From the NCBI GenBank assembly GCA_031279415.1, contig JAITIP010000035.1:1-64000 (forward strand): a stretch of 64,000 bases of DNA, written 5' to 3'. The stretch is from Candidatus Endomicrobium procryptotermitis (GTDB lineage Bacteria > Elusimicrobiota > Endomicrobiia > Endomicrobiales > Endomicrobiaceae). The notes beneath the pieces are model-generated. The model did no database searches, had not been told where the DNA came from, and saw only the letters and a list, made by a program, of their open reading frames with translations. The position numbers and the translations under genes are program-made. Positions 46,717 to 54,760 of the stretch are shown here, one piece after another. Positions within the stretch are counted from its first letter, which is position 1, and each line of letters begins with the position of its first letter.

Positions 46717-47331
46717 ATGCATTTATCACAATATGAAACCATTTCAAATACCGGCGGAGTTTTTACAGTAATCGCATTACTTCTATTTTCAATGGTTGTT
46801 TTGCAGGGAGAAAAACCCATAGTATTAAGCGGTACGGGCACCACTGTTTCTATGTCGATAGAATATGCGCAGGAATTAACTTTGAACAGCGAAACCACTA
46901 AAGAACAGGAAGACGTTAAAGAAGAAGTTATTTCGCAAAAAGCGTACAAAGATCTAACGGAAAACAGTGCAGTTGACAAGCAAACTCCACAAAAAAACGT
47001 ACAAGAAAATCCAAATGACGCTGCACAAGAAGGTTTTGATTTATCTAAAAATGACGAATTTCTAAATTATTTTTTGCATCTGATACAATCATCTCTATAT
47101 TATCCTAAAAATGCCAGAAAAGCCGGAATTTCTGGGATCGTTGAAATAAAAGTTGTCTTTTCCGCTTCCGGAGAAATAAAAAGCGCGTCAATATCCGGAA
47201 AAAATCATCATAAGATATTGGGCGAAGCCTCATTAAAAACTGTCGAACGCGTCAAAAGAGATTGGCAGCCCATCTTAAAACCACGAAGGGAACAATCCGT
47301 AATCATACCAGTGAGCTTTGAACTAAAATAA
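46717..47331 (+). CDS. tonB: TonB
   Basis: Start at 46717 (MHLSQY) after GAGGAAA and one base past the exbD stop; the frame is open to 46693. 204 residues: one N-terminal helix (GGVFTVIALLLFSMVVL), a Glu/Lys-rich periplasmic linker, and a C-terminal TonB domain YPKNARKAGISGIVEIKVVFSASG...VKRDWQPILKPRREQSVIIPVSFEL. It transmits energy to the receptor encoded 2.7 kb downstream. Confidence 0.92.
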   Translation: MHLSQYETISNTGGVFTVIALLLFSMVVLQGEKPIVLSGTGTTVSMSIEYAQELTLNSETTKEQEDVKEEVISQKAYKDLTENSAVDKQTPQKNVQENPNDAAQEGFDLSKNDEFLNYFLHLIQSSLYYPKNARKAGISGIVEIKVVFSASGEIKSASISGKNHHKILGEASLKTVERVKRDWQPILKPRREQSVIIPVSFELK

Positions 47332-47349
47332 AAACAGGAGACGTAAATT

Positions 47350-48156
47350 ATGAAGCACAAGCGCAATACATGGATAGAACCTTTTGAAGGTCGCGAGTTA
47401 GACAGGGCTAAATTTATGGAAGATATCTCAAAAAAGCAGGTTGTTCTTTTGGGAGAACGCCATGACATTGCTGAGATTCACCGCTGGCAGCTTCACACGG
47501 CAATTTATCTACACGCTTTTCGGCCGAAAATACTTATGGGGTTTGAAATGTTTCCAGTAAGACTTCAAAGCGTTCTTGACAACTGGGTTGCAGGAGAACT
47601 CGAAACGGACGAATTTCTTAGACTTTGTGAATGGGAAAAAGTGTGGGGTTTTCCTCCCGAAATATATCTCCCGCTTTTTCATTTCTGCCGACAGAACTGC
47701 GTACCTATGATTGCTCTTAACTGTTACAGAGAACTTGTAACCAGAGTCGGAAAAGAAGGTTGGACAGCAATTGCGGAAAACGAGCGCGACGGGCTTACGC
47801 CTTCGGCGCCACCTCTTGAAGAGTACAAAAAATATTTATCAAAAATTACTGGCAGAGAAGTGGAAGAACGTTTTATAAGAGCACAGCAGACATGGGACAG
47901 GGCATTTGCCTGCAATATAAAAAAAGCTTTAGATAAGTTTGGAGACGATTATCTTATGATAGGGATTATTGGGAAAGGGCATCTTGAATACGGGTATGGC
48001 ACACCGTACCAGTTAAAGTCGCTTTCAGTAAACGACATTGCGATACTTCTTCCATCGGAAAAAGAAGAGTTCGAATTAAAAGAAATCGAAAATATTGCCG
48101 ATGGAATTTACAGAATAGACAAAGTCGAAAAACCTGCAGAGAGAAATAAAAAATGA
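47350..48156 (+). CDS. ChaN-like haem-binding domain protein, apparently cytoplasmic
   Basis: 268 residues. ChaN-fold marks: QVVLLGERHDIAEIHRWQLH, MGFEMFPVRLQSVLDNW, ALNCYRELVTRV and the late IGIIGKGHLEYGYG. ChaN of Campylobacter is an outer-membrane lipoprotein that binds two haems; this one has no signal peptide or lipobox, so it would act in the cytoplasm, perhaps as a haem trap beside HutW. It is 18 bp after tonB and coupled to the ABC gene by an ATGA overlap. Confidence 0.85.
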   Translation: MKHKRNTWIEPFEGRELDRAKFMEDISKKQVVLLGERHDIAEIHRWQLHTAIYLHAFRPKILMGFEMFPVRLQSVLDNWVAGELETDEFLRLCEWEKVWGFPPEIYLPLFHFCRQNCVPMIALNCYRELVTRVGKEGWTAIAENERDGLTPSAPPLEEYKKYLSKITGREVEERFIRAQQTWDRAFACNIKKALDKFGDDYLMIGIIGKGHLEYGYGTPYQLKSLSVNDIAILLPSEKEEFELKEIENIADGIYRIDKVEKPAERNKK

Positions 48157-49835
48157 AAGTTGTACGAAGTATTTTCAGGCTTATCAAAATTTGTTTATCT
48201 ACTACAGAAGGTAAAATCGGAATAATATTTTACGCGGCAGTTTTCGCTTTAAATATCGTAGGAATCAAAGTGTCGCTTGAACTTATAAACTGGAACAAAC
48301 ATTTTTATAACGCTTTGGAAAAATATGATACACAGGCGGCGTTTCATCAGGTAAAACTGTTTGCGTTGCTTGTGGCGATAAGTTCGCTTATTTATCTTGT
48401 TTCTCAATATCTTCAAAAACTTCTGCAGATCAGATGGCGGAAAGTTCTCACTGAAAAAGCGCTTAACATGTGGCTTAAAGATAAAAACTATTGGTATTTA
48501 AGCTCGTCCGACAAATCTGAACTGGACAATCCCGACCAGCGTATAGCCGAAGACTGCAAAACGTTTATAGAACATCTTACCGGTACTACACAGGAATTGT
48601 TAAACAGGTGCATAGGGCTTGTAACATATACGGTAGTTTTATGGAATATCGCTTCTTATGCTCTTTCTTTTACTCTGTTCGGTATGCATATAACGATTCC
48701 GCATTATATGGTGTGGGCTGCTCCAATTTATGTCGCAATATCGTCAATAGTAACGCATCTTTTAGGTGTGCCGCTTATAAAAATCAATGTGGAACAAAAA
48801 CGGCGCGAAGCCGATTTTCGTTTTTCGCTTACGCGTTTTAGAGAATCTAAAGAAGCAGTGGCGCTGCAATCCGGAGAAAAAGTCGAAAGAGAAATAATGG
48901 ACGAACGGTTTTTGAAAATAATCAAAAACTGGAGAAAGCTGATTAAAAGAGATTTTATTTTAGGCTGTTTTACCAGACCTTATATGGCGACAATTTTACG
49001 TATTCCGGTTTTTCTTGCACTTCCTGCATATCTGTTTGGAAAAGTGACTTTAGGTTCAATGATGCAGATGAGTTCCGCATTTCAAAACGTCGCAACAAGC
49101 CTTTCGTGGTTTATATTTTCTTATCGCGATTTGGCATCGCTTGCAGCTTCAAGCGTACGTTTTGATTCTTTTCTCAACGCCGCCGAAAGTTTTAAATACG
49201 ATTACAAACAGCTTTCAAAACGCAGAAACGCTCTCGGAGTTAAAAGTTTAGCTTTATACTCGCCAGAAAACAAATTGCTTTTTTCCATAGATGATGCCAA
49301 TATTTCCAAAGGAGATACGGTATTAGTAAAAGGTTGTTCTGGAAAAGGAAAATCCACGTTGTTTAAAACTTTTGCTGGTCTTCATCATAATTATACTGGA
49401 ACAGTGACTGTTCCGGAGAACAAATCAATGTTTCTTCCACAAAAAGCGTACTTTCCGCTTGGAGGTCTAGCGCATGCGGTAAGTTATCCCAACAAACTTT
49501 CTGAAGATAAAATTCCCGAAATAAAAGAAATTTTGCAAAAAGTTAATTTTCCATACAAAGATGTGGAAAAAAGGCTTATGCAATACGATATGTCACAGCT
49601 TTCCGGAGGAGAACAGCAAAGGCTTGTAGTTGCAAGAATTCTTTTTAACAAGCCCGAATGGATATTTATGGATGAAAGCACAAACGCGCTAGATTATGAA
49701 TCGGAAAAATTCTTAATCGAATTGATGCAGAACGAACTGCCTGATTCCACGTATGTAATAGTCTCGCATTCGGACGCCGTCAACGAATACGCAAAAAATT
49801 ATTACCAACTAAATCTTGACGCGGTGCAGTGCTAA
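48153..49835 (+). CDS. SbmA/BacA-type ABC transporter (fused permease-ATPase)
   Basis: 560 residues: about six membrane helices (1-345, SbmA/BacA-like, KVSLELINWNKHFYNALEK, DKSELDNPDQRIAED, KINVEQKRREADFRFSL), then an ATPase domain with Walker A KGCSGKGKST, signature LSGGEQQR and Walker B EWIFMDEST. Members (YddA, Rv1819c, ABCD) import peptides, vitamin B12 or other hydrophilic compounds. No HutBCD-like importer is present in this locus, so it is the candidate for moving haem or a tetrapyrrole product across the inner membrane. Direction and cargo are inference. Confidence 0.85.
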   Translation: MKVVRSIFRLIKICLSTTEGKIGIIFYAAVFALNIVGIKVSLELINWNKHFYNALEKYDTQAAFHQVKLFALLVAISSLIYLVSQYLQKLLQIRWRKVLTEKALNMWLKDKNYWYLSSSDKSELDNPDQRIAEDCKTFIEHLTGTTQELLNRCIGLVTYTVVLWNIASYALSFTLFGMHITIPHYMVWAAPIYVAISSIVTHLLGVPLIKINVEQKRREADFRFSLTRFRESKEAVALQSGEKVEREIMDERFLKIIKNWRKLIKRDFILGCFTRPYMATILRIPVFLALPAYLFGKVTLGSMMQMSSAFQNVATSLSWFIFSYRDLASLAASSVRFDSFLNAAESFKYDYKQLSKRRNALGVKSLALYSPENKLLFSIDDANISKGDTVLVKGCSGKGKSTLFKTFAGLHHNYTGTVTVPENKSMFLPQKAYFPLGGLAHAVSYPNKLSEDKIPEIKEILQKVNFPYKDVEKRLMQYDMSQLSGGEQQRLVVARILFNKPEWIFMDESTNALDYESEKFLIELMQNELPDSTYVIVSHSDAVNEYAKNYYQLNLDAVQC

Positions 49836-50033
49836 AGAGAAGATGGATAATGGCAAGGGAAGTCTAATGATGACGGATTCCGAAATAAATTCCGATAAAT
49901 AAAGGTAAGTAAAAAATAAATTTGCGTAAAGAGAGGTGGCTTCATGATAAATATTTTTTTGGATAGATGAAAATGTGCAAAAGCACACAATGGACAGCTT
50001 TCAACTATATTAAATAATTAAAAGGAGAAGATT
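49836..50033 (+). promoter_or_regulatory. Leader region of the receptor gene with hairpin
   Basis: 198 bp between the ABC gene and the receptor. It contains TGTGC-aaaa-GCACA (49974-49987), a direct repeat ATTCCGAAATAA / ATTCCGATAAAT near 49890-49915, and an eight-codon frame with GAGAGG before it (around 49944). The length and structure suggest the receptor has its own promoter or control. Confidence 0.4.
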
Positions 50034-52049
50034 ATGAAGAAAATTTTTGTTTTATTTATTGCAATTTTTATGAATGTAAATATTTATGCTCAAGACGGCA
50101 CGCCTAGTGAAAACGGTTTGCAATCACAGGATGAGGTTATTGCCGAACCAGCCAAAACCGACAATGACATAAATTTAAGTTTGACCGGCGTTAATTCGCA
50201 GTCCGCACAGACTGATGCGGAAGGCGACGAAATCAAAAAAACAAAAGCGCTTGTCGTTACTGCTACAAGAACCGAACGCAGTCTTAAAGAAATCCCCATG
50301 ACTGTAACCATAATAACGGCGGAAGACATCAAAAAAACTCCGGTTTCATCAGTAGCGGAACTTATCGCGAGAATTCCTGGCATAACTCTTGAAGACAACG
50401 GAGCGGCAGGAGTGTTAAAAGTAAAAATCAGAGGCGAAGCCAGCAAACGCACTTTGGTAATCATAGACGGTATCAGACAAAACGAACATGCACCCACTAC
50501 CGGAGCGCTGCCCATAATGATTTCTCCATCGGATATTGAAAGGATAGAAGTAATAAAAGGACCTTCTTCCGTGCTTTACGGCTCAGACGCCATCGGAGGA
50601 GTCATAAATATCATAACAAAAAAAGGCGCTGACAAGCCTTTAAGCTTTACACAACGCGCAATTTTTGATTCGTCGTCAAAACGCTATGACTTTTTCTTAG
50701 GCTTTTCTGGAAGTTATCAGGGCTTTTTCTATAACGGCGGTTTTGATTCTGTAGTATCCGACCTTCGAGATACGCCTGAGGGGAAACTTGTAGGCACGGA
50801 CTATAAAAGAGAAAACTATACAGGAAAATTAGGATACGCATGGGACAAAGGCGAAATTTCATTTGGCGTGCAGCGCCATGACAATGACATAAAATCACGC
50901 AGCGGCATGGGAAATCCTCCTTCTGTAGTTCAGATGGATTTCAAAAGACAGTCCTACGATGTTAATTTCGTGCTAAAGAACATTACCGATAACTTTGCAA
51001 AATTGACTTTAAGCGGCGCTCAGCAGGATATAAGAAGATATACGTCAAGCTTTCATAGAAAAACTGAAGGCATAACGATTACTCCTCAGACAGATTGGGT
51101 GTTTGGAAATCATTATGTAATCGTCGGAGGACAATATAACGATGACGATTTCGAAAACACGCAGCTTTCGACCAAAGTTAAAACAGACGCAGGACTCTGG
51201 GACGCGTCTTTATACTTGCAGGACGAATGGAATATAATCGAACCTTTGGTCGTTACTTTAGGCTTAAGACAGTCTTGGTATCATTCCAGCTCCGGCTCAA
51301 AAAGCAAAAATCTTGACAGACTCATCGGAAGTATAGGTGCGGTTTACGCTTTAAATGAAGAGATAAGCCTGCGTTCACAGTTTTCACAAGGTTTCAAAAC
51401 TCCTTCCATATATGAGACGATGATGGGTTCGACTGCGCTTATTATAAATCCAGATTTAGAGCCAGAAGAATCAAATAATTTTGACATAGGAACGATTATA
51501 ACTCTTGGAAAATTAAATTTGGACGCTTCAGTTTTTTATACAAAAGCTAAAAATTATATAGCGTGGAAACAAACGGGACCTATGACAATGCAGCCGCAAA
51601 ACATAAACGAAGCCGAAACTTACGGCTTGGAATTGTACGCGGGATACGATATATGTTCGTTCACTCCTTATGTAAGCGCCGGATATTTAAATCGCACATA
51701 TTGGAACGCTCCGGGAAGCGCGATATCTAAAACTAACAAGACCGGCTCGTCTCCTTTTCACGGTTCACTCGGAGTGCGCTGGCAATATACCATTGCTGGT
51801 TTTGTCTTATTTTCTGATATAAAAACGGTCTGGGCTGCGGAAGCGGAAACCGAATCTACCACGGGCGATATTACAAAAGATGATGGCTGGAATATTTACA
51901 ATTTACAGTTAGGATTGCAGAAAAATGCTTATTTTGTCACTGTGGACATAAATAATATCGCGGATAAAAAATATATAAAAGCCGATTCGTCGCCAGACTT
52001 TTACGAACCCGGACTTCACGTCGTGTTAAGCTGCGGATTTAATTTTTAA
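50034..52049 (+). CDS. TonB-dependent outer-membrane receptor, probable haem receptor
   Basis: 671 residues: signal peptide (1-19), a TonB-box-like TKALVVTATRTER near 72-84, the plug domain (EIPMTVTIITAEDIKKTPVSSV, GVLKVKIRGEASKRTLVIIDG, IERIEVIKGPSSVLYGSDAIGGVINIITKKG) and a 22-strand barrel ending VVLSCGFNF. The segment FSQGFKTPSIYETMMGSTALIINPDLEPEES corresponds to the FRAP/NPNL region of haem receptors. Context (HutW, HutX, TonB) makes haem the best substrate guess; a siderophore or cobalamin is possible. The start has AAAAGGAG at correct spacing. Confidence 0.9.
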   Translation: MKKIFVLFIAIFMNVNIYAQDGTPSENGLQSQDEVIAEPAKTDNDINLSLTGVNSQSAQTDAEGDEIKKTKALVVTATRTERSLKEIPMTVTIITAEDIKKTPVSSVAELIARIPGITLEDNGAAGVLKVKIRGEASKRTLVIIDGIRQNEHAPTTGALPIMISPSDIERIEVIKGPSSVLYGSDAIGGVINIITKKGADKPLSFTQRAIFDSSSKRYDFFLGFSGSYQGFFYNGGFDSVVSDLRDTPEGKLVGTDYKRENYTGKLGYAWDKGEISFGVQRHDNDIKSRSGMGNPPSVVQMDFKRQSYDVNFVLKNITDNFAKLTLSGAQQDIRRYTSSFHRKTEGITITPQTDWVFGNHYVIVGGQYNDDDFENTQLSTKVKTDAGLWDASLYLQDEWNIIEPLVVTLGLRQSWYHSSSGSKSKNLDRLIGSIGAVYALNEEISLRSQFSQGFKTPSIYETMMGSTALIINPDLEPEESNNFDIGTIITLGKLNLDASVFYTKAKNYIAWKQTGPMTMQPQNINEAETYGLELYAGYDICSFTPYVSAGYLNRTYWNAPGSAISKTNKTGSSPFHGSLGVRWQYTIAGFVLFSDIKTVWAAEAETESTTGDITKDDGWNIYNLQLGLQKNAYFVTVDINNIADKKYIKADSSPDFYEPGLHVVLSCGFNF

Positions 52050-52075
52050 ACCAGAACAATAAGTTTAAAAACGTA

Positions 52076-52113
52076 CGGTTCGTTTGCGGCATATTTTTCT
52101 CGCAAACGAACCG
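52076..52113 (+). terminator. Strong hairpin between receptor gene and hutX
   Basis: A perfect 13-bp stem (CGGTTCGTTTGCG / CGCAAACGAACCG) with a 12-nt loop, 27 bp after the receptor stop and 31 bp before the hutX start. Only ATTTTAT follows, so it may be a leaky terminator or an mRNA-stabilising structure that lowers HutX relative to the receptor. Confidence 0.7.
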
Positions 52114-52144
52114 ACATTTTATGGATTTTAAACGGAGAAACAAA

Positions 52145-52621
52145 ATGCATGAATATTTAACAGATTTTTGCGAAAATAAAAAAACAATAAGAGCCATAAG
52201 TAAAGAGCATAACGTATCTGAACTTGACGTAATAAAAGTTTTAGAGACTGGCAAATATGTGCGACTGCTGGGAAAAGAGTTTGTAAAAAAGCTGATTGAA
52301 GAACTTCCTTCACTCGGAGAATTATTGATTCTCATAGAGCACGGCGGTTCAATTTTTGAAATCACGTCAATTTTTCTGCCCGTATGTGAATCTCACGGAT
52401 ACTATAATCTAGGACGTGCGGCTCTTTCAGGACATTTAAATACCGATAAAATAACAAATATTGGCGTAATATCGGAAAATTTGTTCGGCAGGCGTTCGTG
52501 CAGCTGGGTATTTCTCGGAGAAAACGGAGAACCTGTTTTTAAAGTATATCTAAAAAGAGACGAAAATAAAGAAATTTTAAAAGACCAATTATCAGTTTTC
52601 GAAAAATGGTTTAATTTTTAA
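52145..52621 (+). CDS. hutX: HutX/HuvX-family cytosolic haem carrier
   Basis: Start at 52145 (MHEYL) with CGGAG upstream; the frame is open to 52121. 158 residues, the family length. Features: YVRLLGKEFVKKLIEELPSLGELLILIEHGGSIFEI, then SHGYYNLGRAALSGHLN and FLGENGEPVFKVYLKRDENKEI. HutX and HuvX bind haem in the cytosol and hand it to the degrading enzyme. It is the last gene of the haem locus and supports reading the whole cluster as haem use. Confidence 0.9.
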   Translation: MHEYLTDFCENKKTIRAISKEHNVSELDVIKVLETGKYVRLLGKEFVKKLIEELPSLGELLILIEHGGSIFEITSIFLPVCESHGYYNLGRAALSGHLNTDKITNIGVISENLFGRRSCSWVFLGENGEPVFKVYLKRDENKEILKDQLSVFEKWFNF

Positions 52622-52694
52622 ACCTTTTGCCGTCGCCCAACCAATATTAACGACAAACAAAAATCCTCAACTGCGGTCCACAACAGAACCGTTA

Positions 52695-52723
52695 TTGAAT
52701 ACAATTAAAAATAATTATATACT
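52695..52723 (+). promoter_or_regulatory. Promoter of tRNA-Ser
   Basis: TTGAAT (52695-52700), a 17-base spacer and TATACT (52718-52723), about 55 bp before the tRNA. Confidence 0.6.
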
Positions 52724-52778
52724 TTATAGGCTGCATAATTTTTAGCGGCATATTATGAGATAATTAACTCTTAACAAA

Positions 52779-52865
52779 GGAAGGATGGCCGAGCGGTTTA
52801 AGGCGCTAGTCTTGAAAACTAGTATAGGGGAAACTCTATCGGGGGTTCAAATCCCTCTCCTTCCG
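52779..52865 (+). tRNA. tRNA-Ser (anticodon UGA)
   Basis: 87 nt with acceptor GGAAGGA / TCCTTCC, D-arm, anticodon stem CTAGT / ACTAG around CTTGAAA (anticodon TGA), a long class-II variable arm (TATAGGG...), T-arm GGGGGTTCAAATCCCTC and discriminator G. No encoded CCA. Prophage genes begin 63 bp past its 3' end, which makes it the likely integration site. Confidence 0.97.
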
Positions 52866-52928
52866 TGCTTCATTTTCAATCAGCGTCGGAGATTTTGAGA
52901 ATTGAAACTTATTTCTCTTAATAGTCTC

Positions 52929-53297
52929 TTAGACACTGTTTTTTTTACAATATATTCTATGGTAAGCGACAAGTACATTTATAATTTCGTGCTGAAACGC
53001 TATGTTGCGGCCTAGCGGCATAAGCAAAACATGTAACGCTTCATGAAATGCCAGAGCTTCCAGCTCTTCAGTCTTTTCCTTTTTATTTTTGATATTTTTC
53101 AGCGGAAAAAAGCTAACCGTGCAGGTTCTCTGCTCAATATCACATAAAACTAAAGCGCCGCCATTTTCGGCACACTTTTTATCATCGGCTTTAGCGCAAA
53201 TTCCTTTGTCCCTCAGTTCCCACCGTGCCAGATTAAAAAAGTTAAAAAAATAAATAAACTTATTCCAAAAGATTTTGTATTGCTGCTTTGGCGTCAT
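52929..53297 (-). CDS. Phage-region protein with HExxH motif (122 aa)
   Basis: 122 residues. Contains HEALH (in FHEALHVLLMPLG) followed 13 residues later by FQHEIINVLV, which could give a third ligand as in small zinc metallopeptidases. A Cys-rich middle (GICAKADDKKCAENG) is also present. It is the last gene of the prophage before tRNA-Ser, 59 bp after the endolysin gene. Lysis or host-takeover functions are guesses; a metallopeptidase fold is plausible. Confidence 0.6.
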   Translation of the reverse strand: MTPKQQYKIFWNKFIYFFNFFNLARWELRDKGICAKADDKKCAENGGALVLCDIEQRTCTVSFFPLKNIKNKKEKTEELEALAFHEALHVLLMPLGRNIAFQHEIINVLVAYHRIYCKKNSV

Positions 53298-53356
53298 TCG
53301 GATACCTGCCGTTAAAGTGATAGGCGATCACTCATTTTGCTTGATTTTTCAATCTT

Positions 53357-53902
53357 TTAAACCCGCCGTTTTAAAGCAATGTACAAATCCTCACACTTCT
53401 TTGCATAAATCGGGTCAGTGGCATACTTCAGCTTACCGTCAACAAGCCTTTTAAAATAATTTTGATAGTCCGTTCGAAAGCTAAAAGCCTCTGGATAATT
53501 ATTTTTGATAAAATCAACATACCACTTCACCGCTTCTTCACTTGTCTCCCAGTCTCTAAAATTCTGCTTAATCGATATTTTCCACTTATCCTTATAAGTC
53601 AAAGACCTGTCAACTTTTTCAACAAGCCGACCATATTTCTTTTGGGTCCGCTCTACTGCTGCATTAAGGCTTTCTCCTTCAATTACTTGTTCATATTCTG
53701 TCGTTAATACCGTTTTTGATAATCCTGTCCAATTGCTTTTCGTAGGTGTTTTTATTCCCCAAAAGTTATTTAAACCGATAACTCTATCAAACCCGCCGCT
53801 CTCATGGTATGCATGCGTCAAAAGAATAAGCCAGTCAAAGCCTGTTGTTTCGGATATCGACTTGGCCGCCTCAAGATATTCCTTCATTCTTTTTTCGTTC
53901 AT
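53357..53902 (-). CDS. Phage endolysin, glucosaminidase family
   Basis: 181 residues with the glucosaminidase (FlgJ/LytG-like) pattern: catalytic Glu in HAYHESGGFD, GLNNFWGIKTPTKSNWTGLS, FRDWETSEEAVKWYVDFI and LVDGKLKYATDPIYAKK. It hydrolyses the N-acetylglucosamine bond of peptidoglycan. No signal peptide, so release needs a holin; holin-like genes lie 1.3 kb upstream in the same direction. GGGGGG precedes the start. Confidence 0.88.
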   Translation of the reverse strand: MNEKRMKEYLEAAKSISETTGFDWLILLTHAYHESGGFDRVIGLNNFWGIKTPTKSNWTGLSKTVLTTEYEQVIEGESLNAAVERTQKKYGRLVEKVDRSLTYKDKWKISIKQNFRDWETSEEAVKWYVDFIKNNYPEAFSFRTDYQNYFKRLVDGKLKYATDPIYAKKCEDLYIALKRRV

Positions 53903-53949
53903 TTGCCCCCCTGTTTATATCATTAATCTTCATTTTTACTACTTTTTGA

Positions 53950-53990
53950 TTGAATTTTGCTTTAAACTTGGTTATAATACTTTTGCAAAA
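53950..53990 (+). promoter_or_regulatory. Promoter and palindromic operator candidate of the toxin-antitoxin pair
   Basis: TTGAAT (53950-53955), 17-base spacer, perfect TATAAT (53973-53978), then the perfect palindrome TTTTGCAAAA (53981-53990) over the predicted transcription start. Such a site suits autorepression by the antitoxin. Confidence 0.65.
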
Positions 53991-54023
53991 CAAATCAAGT
54001 ATCCCAAGTAAAAGGAAACTAAA

Positions 54024-54188
54024 ATGACCGAACTAGAAGCCTTAAAATCAAAAGCCAAAGAGCTTGGTGTAAAAGTGCCAAAAAAATATATAAAGGCTGC
54101 CAAGGCTGTTGATAGAGCTAGGGAAATATTTAAGGAAGCCGGATTCTCTCCATCAAAAGAATACCTAAAAGCAAAATATGGAAAATAA
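54024..54188 (+). CDS. Small antitoxin candidate (54 aa)
   Basis: ATG 54024 with AAAGGAAA upstream. 54 residues, Lys/Ala-rich and helical (ELEALKSKAKELGVKV, AAKAVDRAREIFKEAGF, KEYLKAKYGK). It overlaps the PIN gene by 11 bp, the standard coupled layout for type II toxin-antitoxin pairs. No known antitoxin fold recognised; the assignment rests on position, size and the promoter/palindrome upstream. Confidence 0.65.
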   Translation: MTELEALKSKAKELGVKVPKKYIKAAKAVDRAREIFKEAGFSPSKEYLKAKYGK

Positions 54189-54699
54189 ATCTGTTGCTTC
54201 TAAACACTATTACCTTTTAGACGCTTCCGCTTTTTGTCGCTTTATTGAGTATATAAGCGCAAATGCTCGTATATCTCATAATATAATTCAAAGAGCTGTA
54301 TTTGAAAGTTATTTTTATTATATGCCTCAATTTTGTATTGCTGAAGTTTTTAATACTTTTGCAAAATGGCATTATGCAGAGAAACGTATAAATGAAAAAA
54401 AATATAAAGAACTTTGTAGCATATTTAAATTTCTTATACATGATAGACTTGTTATATATCCTTACGATTTACATCGTTACCATAATTTAAACTGCGATAA
54501 AGTCTTTCCTGTAGAACACACTACGCCGCACAGTATGCCTAAAAAGGGGAAGCTCTCAACTTTTGATATATTAATAATTGCAATGGCTTTAGAACTTCAA
54601 CTTATACATGGCAACGATAATGTTTCTATTCTTAGCTGTGATAACAGGCTTACAGAAATTTCAAAATTATTAAAAATTAAAACTGAAATTTATTGTTAA
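54178..54699 (+). CDS. PIN-domain toxin candidate
   Basis: 173 residues. PIN-type acidic residues: D15 in YLLDASAFCRF, E in CIAEVFNTFAKW, D in STFDILIIAMALEL, and D in ILSCDNRLTEI. This is the Asp-Glu-Asp-Asp order of VapC-like RNases that cut tRNA or mRNA. It is on the opposite strand from the phage genes and lies between the endolysin and spanin genes, so it is a separate cassette, perhaps for phage defence or prophage stability. AT-rich, more so than phage genes next to it. Confidence 0.75.
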   Translation: MENKSVASKHYYLLDASAFCRFIEYISANARISHNIIQRAVFESYFYYMPQFCIAEVFNTFAKWHYAEKRINEKKYKELCSIFKFLIHDRLVIYPYDLHRYHNLNCDKVFPVEHTTPHSMPKKGKLSTFDILIIAMALELQLIHGNDNVSILSCDNRLTEISKLLKIKTEIYC

Positions 54700-54760
54700 T
54701 TGCCGATTAATTGGTTACTGCCACCATTGCTTCTATCAATATCTATCAATACCGATAGAT

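Noticed and set aside
49944-49970. Eight-codon frame before the receptor as a gene
   Set aside because: Too short to support; kept only as part of the leader region.
50090-50515. Minus-strand 141-codon frame in the receptor gene
   Set aside because: Antisense of a well-supported TonB-dependent receptor plug domain.
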